A DNA stretch of 26,949 nucleotides from a bacterium (GTDB lineage Bacteria > Cyanobacteriota > Vampirovibrionia > Obscuribacterales > Obscuribacteraceae), in assembly GCA_030431355.1 (NCBI GenBank), contig JAUIJG010000009.1, positions 1-26,949 of the forward strand, given 5' to 3'. A program made the translations under genes and the position numbers. This document shows, piece by piece, positions 15,781 through 24,338 of the stretch. The notes under the pieces are model-generated. The model did not search any database. It saw only the letters and a list, made by a program, of their open reading frames with translations, and was not told the DNA's origin. Positions within the stretch are counted from its first letter, which is position 1, and each line of letters starts with the position of its first letter.

Positions 15781-16281
15781 TTACTTTTGGGTCAAGTTTA
15801 CGACCTGGGCTCCACTTGCCTTAACAAGGTTCTCGGGAGATATCAGTATCTCCTCGCCCCAGCATCCGGTTCCTACACCGAGAATAGATTCATCCATCAG
15901 ACTGGCTTCGATAAAAGTCCTGAAACCATCGGGCTGCCAGTGAAATGGCGGAATCGAGCCAATAACATATCCGGTTAGCTCCTTAACTTTCTCCGGCGCA
16001 GCCAACTTGATATTGCGAGAACCGAGGGCTTTCTTCAGCAAACCGGAGATTGCGTTTTGGTCGCCCCCCAGCATAACCAGTACGAATTCATCTTTGTTAG
16101 TGTCAAAAATGAGAGTCTTCACAGCCTGCCTTTCGGTGAGACCCAGGGCATGGGCTACATTGGCGGCGCCTTTCTCCGTGGTGGTGGGAAATGAACATCT
16201 TTTATATGCAACCCCTTGCTCGTCAAGATACTCCTGACAGGCAAGCACAGGCGCCCCGGAATTCTCATCAATAAGCTTCAT
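15781..16281 (-). CDS. ybaK: YbaK/ProX-family Cys-tRNA(Pro) deacylase-like protein
   Basis: This 166-aa single-domain protein covers the YbaK fold. It has A-V-K-T-L-I-F with conserved K55, the L-G-G-D stretch at 71-74, G-Y-V-I-G-S-I-P-P-F at 104-113 (family G-Y-x-x-G-x-x-P) and a C-terminal G-x-G-x-W-G-E-E-I. YbaK hydrolyses Cys-tRNA(Pro) made in error by prolyl-tRNA synthetase; relatives edit Ala- or other mischarged tRNAs, so exact specificity is uncertain. It is the first gene of a two-gene leftward operon with the oxidoreductase. The gene starts at ATG 16281 with a weak GAG ribosome site. Confidence 0.82.
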   Translation of the reverse strand: MKLIDENSGAPVLACQEYLDEQGVAYKRCSFPTTTEKGAANVAHALGLTERQAVKTLIFDTNKDEFVLVMLGGDQNAISGLLKKALGSRNIKLAAPEKVKELTGYVIGSIPPFHWQPDGFRTFIEASLMDESILGVGTGCWGEEILISPENLVKASGAQVVNLTQK

Positions 16282-16296
16282 AATTCTCGCCTTTTC

Positions 16297-16324
16297 TTGG
16301 AAACTCCGTCTCAGCTTGTATAAT
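16297..16324 (+). promoter_or_regulatory. Sigma70-type promoter for the TPR-caspase gene
   Basis: TTGGAA at 16297-16302, a 16-bp spacer and perfect TATAAT at 16319-16324 face the caspase gene. Transcription would begin near 16331, giving a leader of about 117 nt. Confidence 0.5.
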
Positions 16325-16447
16325 CGATGCTGTAAAGCTAATCCGGGGCTTAAATTCGATCTTCTAGAGATTGAAGTTTAATCTATAGAGAGCCTAAATT
16401 GTCCGGTCGACACGTAATTTGATCCATAAATACTTCGGAGTAGGTCA

Positions 16448-18865
16448 GTGTTCAAAAAAATCGCCATTCTATCCACAGTAGCCATCATGAGCGTTTCGGG
16501 CACCGTATTTCCCCAACCGGCCATGGCCCAGAAAAAATTAGTGCAACAGGTCTATGGGTCCGCCCTGGCGGATTATGAGCTGGGAGATTATAAATCAGCG
16601 CTAAAAAAACTGGAAAAAGCCATGAAGTTGGCAGACGGAATCGAATTCACGCCATTCGAAAGATCCCAGGGATTGCTTACCCTGGCGGAGACCCAGCGCT
16701 CCCTCGGCAAGTATAAAGAAGCCGAGAAAAATTTCAATCTCTCTGAAGAATGGGCTCTCAAAGCCGGTCGCAAGAAAAATATTACCCTTTCCAGGGTCTA
16801 CAACAACATGGCTGTTCTCTACTATGAAAACGGTCAATATGCCAAGGCAGAGCAATCCTGGCTAAAAGCCGAGGAGATAAGCGGCAACTTTCGTTATTTA
16901 CCGGTAAACAACCTTTGCAGGCTCTACCTTACCTGGGGCAAACTGAAAGAAGCTGAAAAATATCTGGAAGAGGCAAAAAAATACAGCAAAGGCCGCATAA
17001 CCAAACGGACAGTTTCTGAAGCCTACTACTACTTCAACCTGGCATCCTACAAAAAGTTCAAAGGTGACTATAAGGGAGCGGAAGAGGATTTCAAAAAATC
17101 CATAGACTCCATGAAAAACTTGCTGAGCAAGACCCATCTTTATTACACCCTGGTTCTCGCGGGAATGTCTGACCTCTACGTCAGCCAGAGCCGATTCGAA
17201 AAAGCCGAAGAGACAAACAGAACGATCTTAAAAACAAGACAGACCACTTTCGGCAACGAAAATCCCCAGGTAGCCGAAGCCATGGTTAATCTTGCCAATG
17301 TTCTAGCCGACCAGGGCAAATTTGGCGAAGCACGCAAATACGCCAAGCAAGCGACTGAGATCAACAAAAAGATCTTCGAAGACGGCGAAAATCTCTTTGT
17401 GGCAAACGCCCTCCATTCTCTAGGCAATATAAGCAGGTTGGAAGGACGCTACGAAGACGCAGCCAAGCTCTTGAAAGAGACCCTGGCCATGGAAGAGAGA
17501 ATCCTGGGCGAAGAGCTTTTGCAAATCGCCAAAACCAAGCGAGATCTTGCCAGAGTCAAACTTGACCAATCCGATTACCGCGGCGCCGAAGCGCTCTTCC
17601 TGGCAGCGGCTAAGACAGTAAACTCCCTCACAGGACCGGACCATCCGGAAAGAGCCGAGCTATCACGAGATCTGGGCAACCTTTACCTCCGAGAAGGAAT
17701 GTACGACAAAGCCGAGACCTATTATCTCAAAGCCCTGGAACTGGCAAGAACAGTACTGGGAGAAAAAAACAGAGTCACCGCCGACAGTGCTCGCGATCTC
17801 GGCGATCTGTATAGCAAAAAAGGAAACAACGAGAAAGCTCTGCAATATCTAACCACCGCCCGTGATATCGACATCAGCCTTTACGGTGAGGATGCGCCCC
17901 AGGTGGCTGCGGATTTGATGGCTATGGCGACAATCTATGACGCACTGGGAAGAGGCTCGGAAGCCACGCCTCTCATTGCCAAAGCTTCCGCCATCAAGCA
18001 GAAAGTGGCTGGAGGCGCTCCTGTATCCACCAGTCCGAGCCTGAAAGTTCCAGTAGCATTCGACGATGATAGCAACATCGCTGTCCGGGAGAAGTGGGCT
18101 CTTGCCATAGGAATTAGCAACTTCAAAGATCCTTCAATCAACCTCAAGTATGCGGCGAAAGACGCCACAGACTTCAGCAATTTCTTGATTAACACGGAAA
18201 AATTCAAGAAAGACCATGTCAAACTGCTCACAGACGAACAAGCCACCAGGCAAAATATCATCGATATGCTTGGCAAAAAATGGCTTGGTCAAAGAGCCCA
18301 TAAGAATGACCTGATAGTGGTCTATGTCTCCAGTCACGGCAGCCGCTCCCAGCAGGACGCAGGCGGAGTAAACTTCCTGGTTGCCCACGACACCGACAAA
18401 AACAGCCTGCTTGCCACAGGTATTCCCATGCAGTGGCTAACGAAGATGATCAAAGAACAGGTCCAGTCCGACAGGGTGGTGCTCATTCTCGATGTTTGCC
18501 ACTCCGGCGCAGCCGCCCAGGGAGGCAAAGGACTGCACCGCATCACAGGTATGACCCAACCGGAGAATATGACTATCGGTAGCGGTCAGATGGTGCTTTG
18601 TTCCTCAAGAGCGGAGCAGGTTTCCTGGGAATCTAAGAAGTACGAAAACAGTGTATTCACCCGCAGGCTAATCGAAGCTCTACGAGTGAACAAAGAGGAG
18701 ACCTCTTTACTGGAAGCGTATAAACGACTGAAGATCCTTGTTGAGTCAGAAGTCTTAAGAGACCGGTCCAACTTGCAAACACCTGTCCTCTGGAATAAAG
18801 ACTGGAAAGGCAAAGACCCGGTTCTTGCCGTGGACACCGCCAGTGAAAGCAAGACCACAGACTAA
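16448..18865 (+). CDS. Exported TPR-orthocaspase (peptidase family C14)
   Basis: This is an 805-aa protein. A signal peptide (1-27, A-M-A then Q-K) is followed by about ten TPR units (35-520), the later ones of the 42-residue kinesin-light-chain type with G-E-x-x-P linkers. A caspase-like domain spans about 548-795. The catalytic dyad is intact: V-S-S-H-G-S-R with H630 and L-D-V-C-H-S-G with C684. Orthocaspases normally cleave after Arg or Lys. The TPR array probably recruits substrate or a partner. The start is GTG at 16448 with GGAG 7 nt upstream. The export signal means it would act outside the cytoplasm rather than in cytoplasmic cell death. It is convergent with the rhomboid-TPR gene, with 21 nt between them. 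Confidence 0.9.
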   Translation: MFKKIAILSTVAIMSVSGTVFPQPAMAQKKLVQQVYGSALADYELGDYKSALKKLEKAMKLADGIEFTPFERSQGLLTLAETQRSLGKYKEAEKNFNLSEEWALKAGRKKNITLSRVYNNMAVLYYENGQYAKAEQSWLKAEEISGNFRYLPVNNLCRLYLTWGKLKEAEKYLEEAKKYSKGRITKRTVSEAYYYFNLASYKKFKGDYKGAEEDFKKSIDSMKNLLSKTHLYYTLVLAGMSDLYVSQSRFEKAEETNRTILKTRQTTFGNENPQVAEAMVNLANVLADQGKFGEARKYAKQATEINKKIFEDGENLFVANALHSLGNISRLEGRYEDAAKLLKETLAMEERILGEELLQIAKTKRDLARVKLDQSDYRGAEALFLAAAKTVNSLTGPDHPERAELSRDLGNLYLREGMYDKAETYYLKALELARTVLGEKNRVTADSARDLGDLYSKKGNNEKALQYLTTARDIDISLYGEDAPQVAADLMAMATIYDALGRGSEATPLIAKASAIKQKVAGGAPVSTSPSLKVPVAFDDDSNIAVREKWALAIGISNFKDPSINLKYAAKDATDFSNFLINTEKFKKDHVKLLTDEQATRQNIIDMLGKKWLGQRAHKNDLIVVYVSSHGSRSQQDAGGVNFLVAHDTDKNSLLATGIPMQWLTKMIKEQVQSDRVVLILDVCHSGAAAQGGKGLHRITGMTQPENMTIGSGQMVLCSSRAEQVSWESKKYENSVFTRRLIEALRVNKEETSLLEAYKRLKILVESEVLRDRSNLQTPVLWNKDWKGKDPVLAVDTASESKTTD

Positions 18866-18886
18866 ACTGCAATCAAAGTAATTAAG

Positions 18887-20839
18887 CTAGTGCTTCCGAC
18901 TCTCGAGCATCTTGCTTCGCACAAGAGCCAGATCGTACTCCATAAAGAATGGATTGCCACTCTTTAGCACCCACTGATAGTGGCGCGCGGCTTCTTCAGT
19001 CTTTCCCTCTATCTCCTTATCAAATCCGATGAACGCATGGGCTTCGGTAAGCCGGCTCTTATTTTTCTCCACGGATTTGAAAAGCTGGGCTTCGGAAATT
19101 TCTCCGGTTAAACAAGCAACAATCGGATAGGGCCAAAAGTCCTTAGTCACCAGCTTACCAAGCTTACTCTGCATGTTCCGCAATGCTTCCTGATCTCCAA
19201 CTCTTTTCGCTTCAAGGACACCTATGACGGTGCCGTAGACCAATGGCTCTCTCTTGGCGTGATCATAGGAAAATTTTTTCAGAAGAGAAAGAGCATCATC
19301 AATCGCGAAATTAGCCACATTTTGACTTTGATTTCGGTTGAAAATCAGGGAACCGTAGGCACGATTTAAATATTCATACTCGCTGTTGAAAGTCTTGAAA
19401 CTCTCTACTCTCTTTTGATCCCGCAGAGCATCCTCTTTTCTGCCAAGCCCATAAAGCAAGTAAGCTCTGCTCTCTAGAGCGCGAATCAGACTCGGATGCC
19501 TGTTTGCTCTGACCACAGCATCCAGATCGTGCAATGCATCCTTCTTGCGGCCCATCATTCGGTAGATTCTAGAGCGGTCGACAAGGAAGCCATGGTAACT
19601 ATCACCGCCCAGTTTCAAAAGTTTTCGACAATTATCCAGAGAGATTTCATTCTTTCCGATAGCCCCGGCTGCCATCATCTGCACATAGTAGATAGCAGGA
19701 TGCGAATCCCCCATGTCACGAGCCTTTGCTCCGTCTTGAAGAGCAGCACCGTACATGCCTGCATGAAGCAGACATCTGGATCGTCCAATATAAAGGGAGC
19801 TGTCCTCAGGGTCGACTTGAATCGCTTTGTTAAAATACTCAATCGCTTCTGAATTCTTACCGAGCAGCCTCAAAAGCTCTCCCTTGGCCCTGTAGCCGAA
19901 AGCTTTGTCGGGATTCTTCTCGATGAACTTCTCAGCAAGCGGCAAAGCGGACTCTGGAGAGCGGCTCTCTATCTCCTTTTCTATAGAGATAACTTTGTAG
20001 CTGCCGTCAGTATCAAAAGGCGTTGTTTGCGCGTACTTATAGATGCCGAATACAAGCGCGGCGACCAGCGCCAAGCCCACAATCCGGATCTTATAAATGA
20101 AGCTTGTACGGTCAGGAAACACTGCAAGTCCAGAGAGAAAACCGACGGCCATCCCCCCAAAGTGAGCGGCATTGTCCAGGGGATACATGAAGCCCATCGC
20201 ATAGGTAATGCCCACCAGCATTAACACAAACCGGTACATACCTTTCATCACCTCTGCTTGAATATTGCGGCGCTTTCGAACATAGCATGCCACCAGTCCG
20301 CCGATAACACCATATATAGCACCGGATGCACCAGCGGAGACCAACCCTGGAGTAAAGAGAAGACTGGTGCAGGAGCCGCCCAGACCGGATAGTAGATATA
20401 GCAAAAGATATGATCTTGATCCGAAGAGCTTCTCCGTGGGCGCTCCGAATTGCCAGAGCACGAACATATTCAAAAACAGATGCATAAAGCCGATGTGTAT
20501 AAAACAGAGAGTGAATACTCTCCAGGGCTCAGGTCCCAGAGAAAGCGGTCCGAAATTGGCGCCCCATTCAAGAAGTAGTTCGTTGGTCGGGCTGAACAAT
20601 GTGCGAAAATCCGAATCGGCGACCATTAAAGCGAAGACGACAATATTGAGCAGTACAAGCATCCGGGTGACCGGAGCACCATCTTGAATGTTCAAAGGTT
20701 CTAGAAAAGTGATGACATTGAAATTGAGCGCTCGCTTCTTGCCATCGCCCTCGTCGGCCTTTTCTACCCCGCTGTTCGACCCCGATGCCGAAGCATCTGC
20801 GTCCGGATACTCATTAACGCTCTCTGGATCTAGTGGCAC
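18887..20839 (-). CDS. Rhomboid intramembrane serine protease fused to TPR repeats
   Basis: This 650-aa protein has an acidic cytoplasmic head (1-55), then a rhomboid core of six to seven membrane helices (about 58-270). It shows H-L-F-L-N-M (H120, N124), G-A-S-G-A-I-Y-G (nucleophile S172) and N-A-A-H-F-G-G-M (H226), so the Ser-His dyad and the oxyanion residues are intact. The rest (about 285-640) is TPR-like helices, some clear (F-G-Y-R-A-K-G-E-L-L-R-L-L-G-K), others degenerate. Rhomboids cut transmembrane substrates; a fused TPR domain suggests recruitment of a partner. Start is GTG at 20839, the only in-frame start before residue 60; a stop lies two codons upstream. There is no clear ribosome site. 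Confidence 0.88.
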   Translation of the reverse strand: MPLDPESVNEYPDADASASGSNSGVEKADEGDGKKRALNFNVITFLEPLNIQDGAPVTRMLVLLNIVVFALMVADSDFRTLFSPTNELLLEWGANFGPLSLGPEPWRVFTLCFIHIGFMHLFLNMFVLWQFGAPTEKLFGSRSYLLLYLLSGLGGSCTSLLFTPGLVSAGASGAIYGVIGGLVACYVRKRRNIQAEVMKGMYRFVLMLVGITYAMGFMYPLDNAAHFGGMAVGFLSGLAVFPDRTSFIYKIRIVGLALVAALVFGIYKYAQTTPFDTDGSYKVISIEKEIESRSPESALPLAEKFIEKNPDKAFGYRAKGELLRLLGKNSEAIEYFNKAIQVDPEDSSLYIGRSRCLLHAGMYGAALQDGAKARDMGDSHPAIYYVQMMAAGAIGKNEISLDNCRKLLKLGGDSYHGFLVDRSRIYRMMGRKKDALHDLDAVVRANRHPSLIRALESRAYLLYGLGRKEDALRDQKRVESFKTFNSEYEYLNRAYGSLIFNRNQSQNVANFAIDDALSLLKKFSYDHAKREPLVYGTVIGVLEAKRVGDQEALRNMQSKLGKLVTKDFWPYPIVACLTGEISEAQLFKSVEKNKSRLTEAHAFIGFDKEIEGKTEEAARHYQWVLKSGNPFFMEYDLALVRSKMLESRKH

Positions 20840-20881
20840 CGATTAAAAATTCATCCACAATTCAATTAAGTCTGAATCTCA

Positions 20882-20910
20882 ATTATAGTGAATATTTCAG
20901 CCGTTATCTA
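20882..20910 (-). promoter_or_regulatory. Probable promoter for the rhomboid-TPR gene
   Basis: On the reverse strand, TAGATA (20910-20905), a 17-bp spacer and perfect TATAAT (20887-20882) precede the GTG start by about 40 nt. The -35 box matches TTGACA at four of six positions. Confidence 0.45.
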
Positions 20911-21029
20911 GAAGCTAAGTGGGGGTACTACGCATGGAAACTCGACCTAGACGACCCTGGCAGGCTCTGATCTGCAGAAATCTGAAATCTGCTGCAATCG
21001 CTACAGCTATAACCACTTGACGCCTGCGG

Positions 21030-23909
21030 CTATTTTTTATCCGACTCAGACTCAGCGCCAGAACCCGATGGTCCTTCTTTGTCGAGCCTGGCGAGTGCGA
21101 CCGAAGCTCTCTCATAGCCATTATCCAGCGCTTTCTTGTACCAGCTTCTGGCTTTATCCAGATCCTTCTCGGTCCCCAATCCTTCTTCATAACAGAGACC
21201 CAGGTTGAACTGGGCAAAGTTAACTCCGCCTTCAGCAGCCCTGGTCGTCAGGTCCAACATCTTGGTCAGGTCCTTTTGCGTGCCTTGCCCCTTGCGGTAG
21301 AAGGTGGACAGCTCTGCCATGGCTAGACTGTCGCCACGCTGCGCCGCCCGGCTAAAGTATTTGATAGCCTGCTTCTCATCCGAGGGAGCGATGGTATCGT
21401 CTTTGTACAGCATACCCAGGGTAAAAGCGGCTCTGGAATCGGGAGTAAAATCGCTGACTTTGTACTTAATCAACTTCTCTCCGTCTTTGAAAGCAATCTC
21501 GCGCTGCATCGGCTTTTCGCTCTTCACATAGGGTTTGTCAGCCACTTCCTTAAGCAAGGCAATCCCATCATCGATGCGCTTGTCGCCGCCCCATCCTCGC
21601 AGATAAAATATCCCGAGGGTGGTTTTACCGGCATCATTACCCAATTTTGCGCTCTTCTCAAAGTATGCCCTGGCTTTTTCCAGGTCCTTGGGAGCACCCT
21701 CGCCCTGATAATAGGAATAGGCAAGGTTGAATACGGCTTTATCAAAACCGGAATCCGCAGCTTTCTTCAACCAAACCAGCGCCTTCTCCGGATCTTTTTC
21801 GACTCCCTCTCCATCTCGGTAAATCATATAGAGCACGTATTTGGCTCTGTCCAGACCGCTATCTGCGGCTTTCTCAATCATCGCCAGAGCTTCTTTGGGA
21901 TCTCCTTTGACGTCATCGGACAGAAGAAGCAACAAGCCGATGTTTAAATATGCCAGAGCATGACCGCTTTTTGCAGCCCTTCTAAAATACTTGAGAGCCA
22001 GCTTGTGATCTTGCTCCACCGAGTCACCGGTTTTGTATAACAGTCCAAGGTCACAAGATGCCAGAGCATCAGCAGAGTAATCGTCAACGTTAACAAGATC
22101 TCGACCTTCTTCGGTCAAATGATAGTAGGCACTTGCCCGGGGTGACTTGCTCGGTACATAAGGCTTGCTCACTATCTCTTTTAGCATGGCAAGCCCCTTT
22201 TCAGTATCCTTTTCCACACCGGTGCCCTTGAGGTAGAAAACGCCAAGATTCACTTTTGCGAGATCATCACCAGCCTTGGTGGCTTTTTCAAAATACTTAA
22301 TGGCTGCATCAACGTCTTTGGGAGTATAGTCTCCCAACAGGTAGTATTCGCCCACCACTCTCTGGGCCGCCGGATAATCATTGTCCGCCGACTTCTTCAA
22401 CCACTCCAACGCTTTTTTCTTGTCTTTCTCGACAAACTCCCCGGCTCCGCTCTCATAGAGTTTACCCAGGTTGTACTGCGAGACCGCATCACCTTTTTCT
22501 GCCGCAGCACGCATGAATGCAATACCTTTTTTCAGATCTTTTTCGACTCCCATACCATTTACAAAAATGGTGCCGAGGTTCGACTTTGCAACCACACTGC
22601 CCTCTTTGTCGGCTATTTCGAACCACTTCAATGCTTCTTTGGCATCAGGTTCGACTCCATCCACACCATCTCGATAGACAAAGCCTAAGTTGAGAGCCGC
22701 CTTGGCAGAGATGGAGGAAAGTTCATTTAGCGGGTCATTGCTTTTCTTGATAGCCTCATCGCTTATAAGCTTCTCTTCCTTCTTTGAAGTGGCTGCCTGC
22801 TTTAGCAGCTTAAGACCCTTATCAACGTCTTTATCTACTACCACTCCCTGGACCAAAAGAATGCCTAAATTTGTCATTGCCAACTGGTCACCGGCAGCGG
22901 CAGCCTTTTCCCAGTATTCAATTCCTTTCTTGTCGTCCTTCTCGACTCCCTTACCTGTAATGTAGATATTGCCGAGATTGGTCAGGGCTGTAACCGATCC
23001 TTGTTTCGCTGCAATCTCAAAATACTTTCTTGCTTTCTCATAGTCCTGGGGAATGCGGGAACCGGTCATGTAGAAAACGCCAAGCATGGAAGCGATGCCT
23101 TTTTCACAGTCCGGCTTTTCAACAGCTTTCTCCAGCCACTCAACTCCGGCCTTAGGATTCTGATCCACAGCCACACCCTGGTAATACATTTTGCCCAGCG
23201 TGACCATACAGGCGGTGTCTCCTCTGGTGGCACCTTTTTTTGCGTAATCGAAGCACTTGTCCATGTCTTTTTTGACATTGCCGAATCCATTGCCGTATAT
23301 CACCGTCAACATATGGTCGGCAACTTCAAGACCAGCATCAGAAGCAACAGTAAAGCATTCCACCGCTTTCTGGGTATCTTGCTCTACCACAACCTTTTGA
23401 TCCGCTCCCTTCTTGGCGGGAATACCGGTCATATAAATAAGCCCAAGGGCCAAAGCCCCGGCTCGGTCTTTCTGCGCGTAAGACTTCTTCGCCCAGTAAA
23501 ATGCTTTTTCCGGATCTTTTTGAGAAGCGTTGTTCCAATAGAAAGCACTGATCAAAGCCTGGGCAAAAGAGTTTCCACCTTCAGCCGCTTTTGTCATCCA
23601 GTGCACCGCCGATTTGATATCTTTACCGACGCCGAATTCAGCTTTCTTATAGATCCGAGCCAGGACCAGCTGCGCTTCCAAATTGCCTGATTCCGCCAGC
23701 TCCTTCAGTTTTTCAAGACCTTCCTGCTGCTTTTCTTTATTACTCTTGTTGGAAAGTAAGTCCACACCGCTTTGCACGGCCGGACTCAGTTTTTTAAATC
23801 CTGCTTCTTCGACAAACTGAGAGAAGGTGACATCCCTCGCGCTAACAGGCAAAGCGCTCGCGAGAACAACGGCAACCGCTAGAAGATGTTTTCTCTTAAG
23901 TAATTTCAT
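21030..23909 (-). CDS. Secreted giant Sel1-repeat protein with three inserted modules
   Basis: This is a 959-aa protein. A signal peptide (1-24, ending P-V-S-A) and a short head (25-60) are followed by roughly twenty Sel1 repeats of about 36 residues (consensus A-x-x-x-L-G-x-x-Y-x-x-G-x-G-V-x-K-D-x-x-K-A-x-x-W-x-x-K-A-A). The array is broken by three non-Sel1 inserts (about 371-401, 581-614, 791-824), each preceded by K/D-G-[LI]-x-[LM]-L-K and spaced by about 207-210 residues. The C-terminus is a Ser/Lys-rich tail. Sel1 proteins act as scaffolds for protein interactions, often in the envelope or host contact. GGAGAGAGAG lies before the ATG. Function of this protein is unknown. Confidence 0.88.
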   Translation of the reverse strand: MKLLKRKHLLAVAVVLASALPVSARDVTFSQFVEEAGFKKLSPAVQSGVDLLSNKSNKEKQQEGLEKLKELAESGNLEAQLVLARIYKKAEFGVGKDIKSAVHWMTKAAEGGNSFAQALISAFYWNNASQKDPEKAFYWAKKSYAQKDRAGALALGLIYMTGIPAKKGADQKVVVEQDTQKAVECFTVASDAGLEVADHMLTVIYGNGFGNVKKDMDKCFDYAKKGATRGDTACMVTLGKMYYQGVAVDQNPKAGVEWLEKAVEKPDCEKGIASMLGVFYMTGSRIPQDYEKARKYFEIAAKQGSVTALTNLGNIYITGKGVEKDDKKGIEYWEKAAAAGDQLAMTNLGILLVQGVVVDKDVDKGLKLLKQAATSKKEEKLISDEAIKKSNDPLNELSSISAKAALNLGFVYRDGVDGVEPDAKEALKWFEIADKEGSVVAKSNLGTIFVNGMGVEKDLKKGIAFMRAAAEKGDAVSQYNLGKLYESGAGEFVEKDKKKALEWLKKSADNDYPAAQRVVGEYYLLGDYTPKDVDAAIKYFEKATKAGDDLAKVNLGVFYLKGTGVEKDTEKGLAMLKEIVSKPYVPSKSPRASAYYHLTEEGRDLVNVDDYSADALASCDLGLLYKTGDSVEQDHKLALKYFRRAAKSGHALAYLNIGLLLLLSDDVKGDPKEALAMIEKAADSGLDRAKYVLYMIYRDGEGVEKDPEKALVWLKKAADSGFDKAVFNLAYSYYQGEGAPKDLEKARAYFEKSAKLGNDAGKTTLGIFYLRGWGGDKRIDDGIALLKEVADKPYVKSEKPMQREIAFKDGEKLIKYKVSDFTPDSRAAFTLGMLYKDDTIAPSDEKQAIKYFSRAAQRGDSLAMAELSTFYRKGQGTQKDLTKMLDLTTRAAEGGVNFAQFNLGLCYEEGLGTEKDLDKARSWYKKALDNGYERASVALARLDKEGPSGSGAESESDKK

Positions 23910-23952
23910 ACTCTCTCTCCGTTCAAAAATGTTCTGCCCTGACGGATGACAA

Positions 23953-23988
23953 GGGCTCTAATCCTCTGGACAAACAGTCAAAGAGCCC
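23953..23988. terminator. Inverted repeat between two co-directional genes
   Basis: GGGCTCT (23953-23959) and AGAGCCC (23982-23988) are perfect inverted copies with a 22-base loop, between the end of the 24010-24279 gene and the start of the Sel1 gene. There is no T-run on either strand, so this may be a processing or protein-binding site rather than a terminator. Confidence 0.35.
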
Positions 23989-24009
23989 ATGATACACCAG
24001 GGAGTCAAA

Positions 24010-24279
24010 TTATTTCAGGGGAGACTTGTCAAACAGAACAGAAAAGAGAAGACCAGCTACAAAAAGAAGCACCATTACGCCAAGGCTTACTTTCCATAAT
24101 TCAACGCCCATCCACTTGGGCATTGTCTTGCGCCATTTGAATGTTGCCAGGGTGGCCGGCAAAAATGCCAGCAAAACAACATAGAGAGGATTGAAGATAG
24201 AAATCTGACCCCAGACCTCACCATCACCATCACCATAGGAGAAGGTAATAAAAGGATCATACCAGTTACTTTTAAACAC
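24010..24279 (-). CDS. Small hypothetical membrane protein with two helices
   Basis: This is an 89-aa protein with two predicted membrane helices (about 29-46 and 63-83) separated by a basic loop (K-W-R-K-T-M-P-K-W). The head is aromatic and acidic (W-Y-D-P-F-I-T-F, then D-G-D-G-E). The start is GTG at 24279 with GAGG very close upstream. It lies 59 nt after the phosphatase-family gene and 100 nt before the Sel1 gene on the same strand, so it could be co-transcribed with either. No family recognised. Confidence 0.6.
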   Translation of the reverse strand: MFKSNWYDPFITFSYGDGDGEVWGQISIFNPLYVVLLAFLPATLATFKWRKTMPKWMGVELWKVSLGVMVLLFVAGLLFSVLFDKSPLK

Positions 24280-24338
24280 TTTCCTCTACTCCATCACCTG
24301 CGCCATGCACCACATACAATATCGCGTCATTAGCCGAC

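Noticed and set aside
20973..20996. TGCAG/CTGCA inverted repeat downstream of the Sel1 gene as a terminator
   Set aside because: It has only a five-base stem with a 14-base loop and no T-run on the reverse strand.
23001..23690. A 229-codon open frame on the + strand opposite the Sel1 gene
   Set aside because: It is antisense to a long, clearly coding repeat array whose codon bias keeps the opposite frame open; it has no ribosome site and no recognisable domain.
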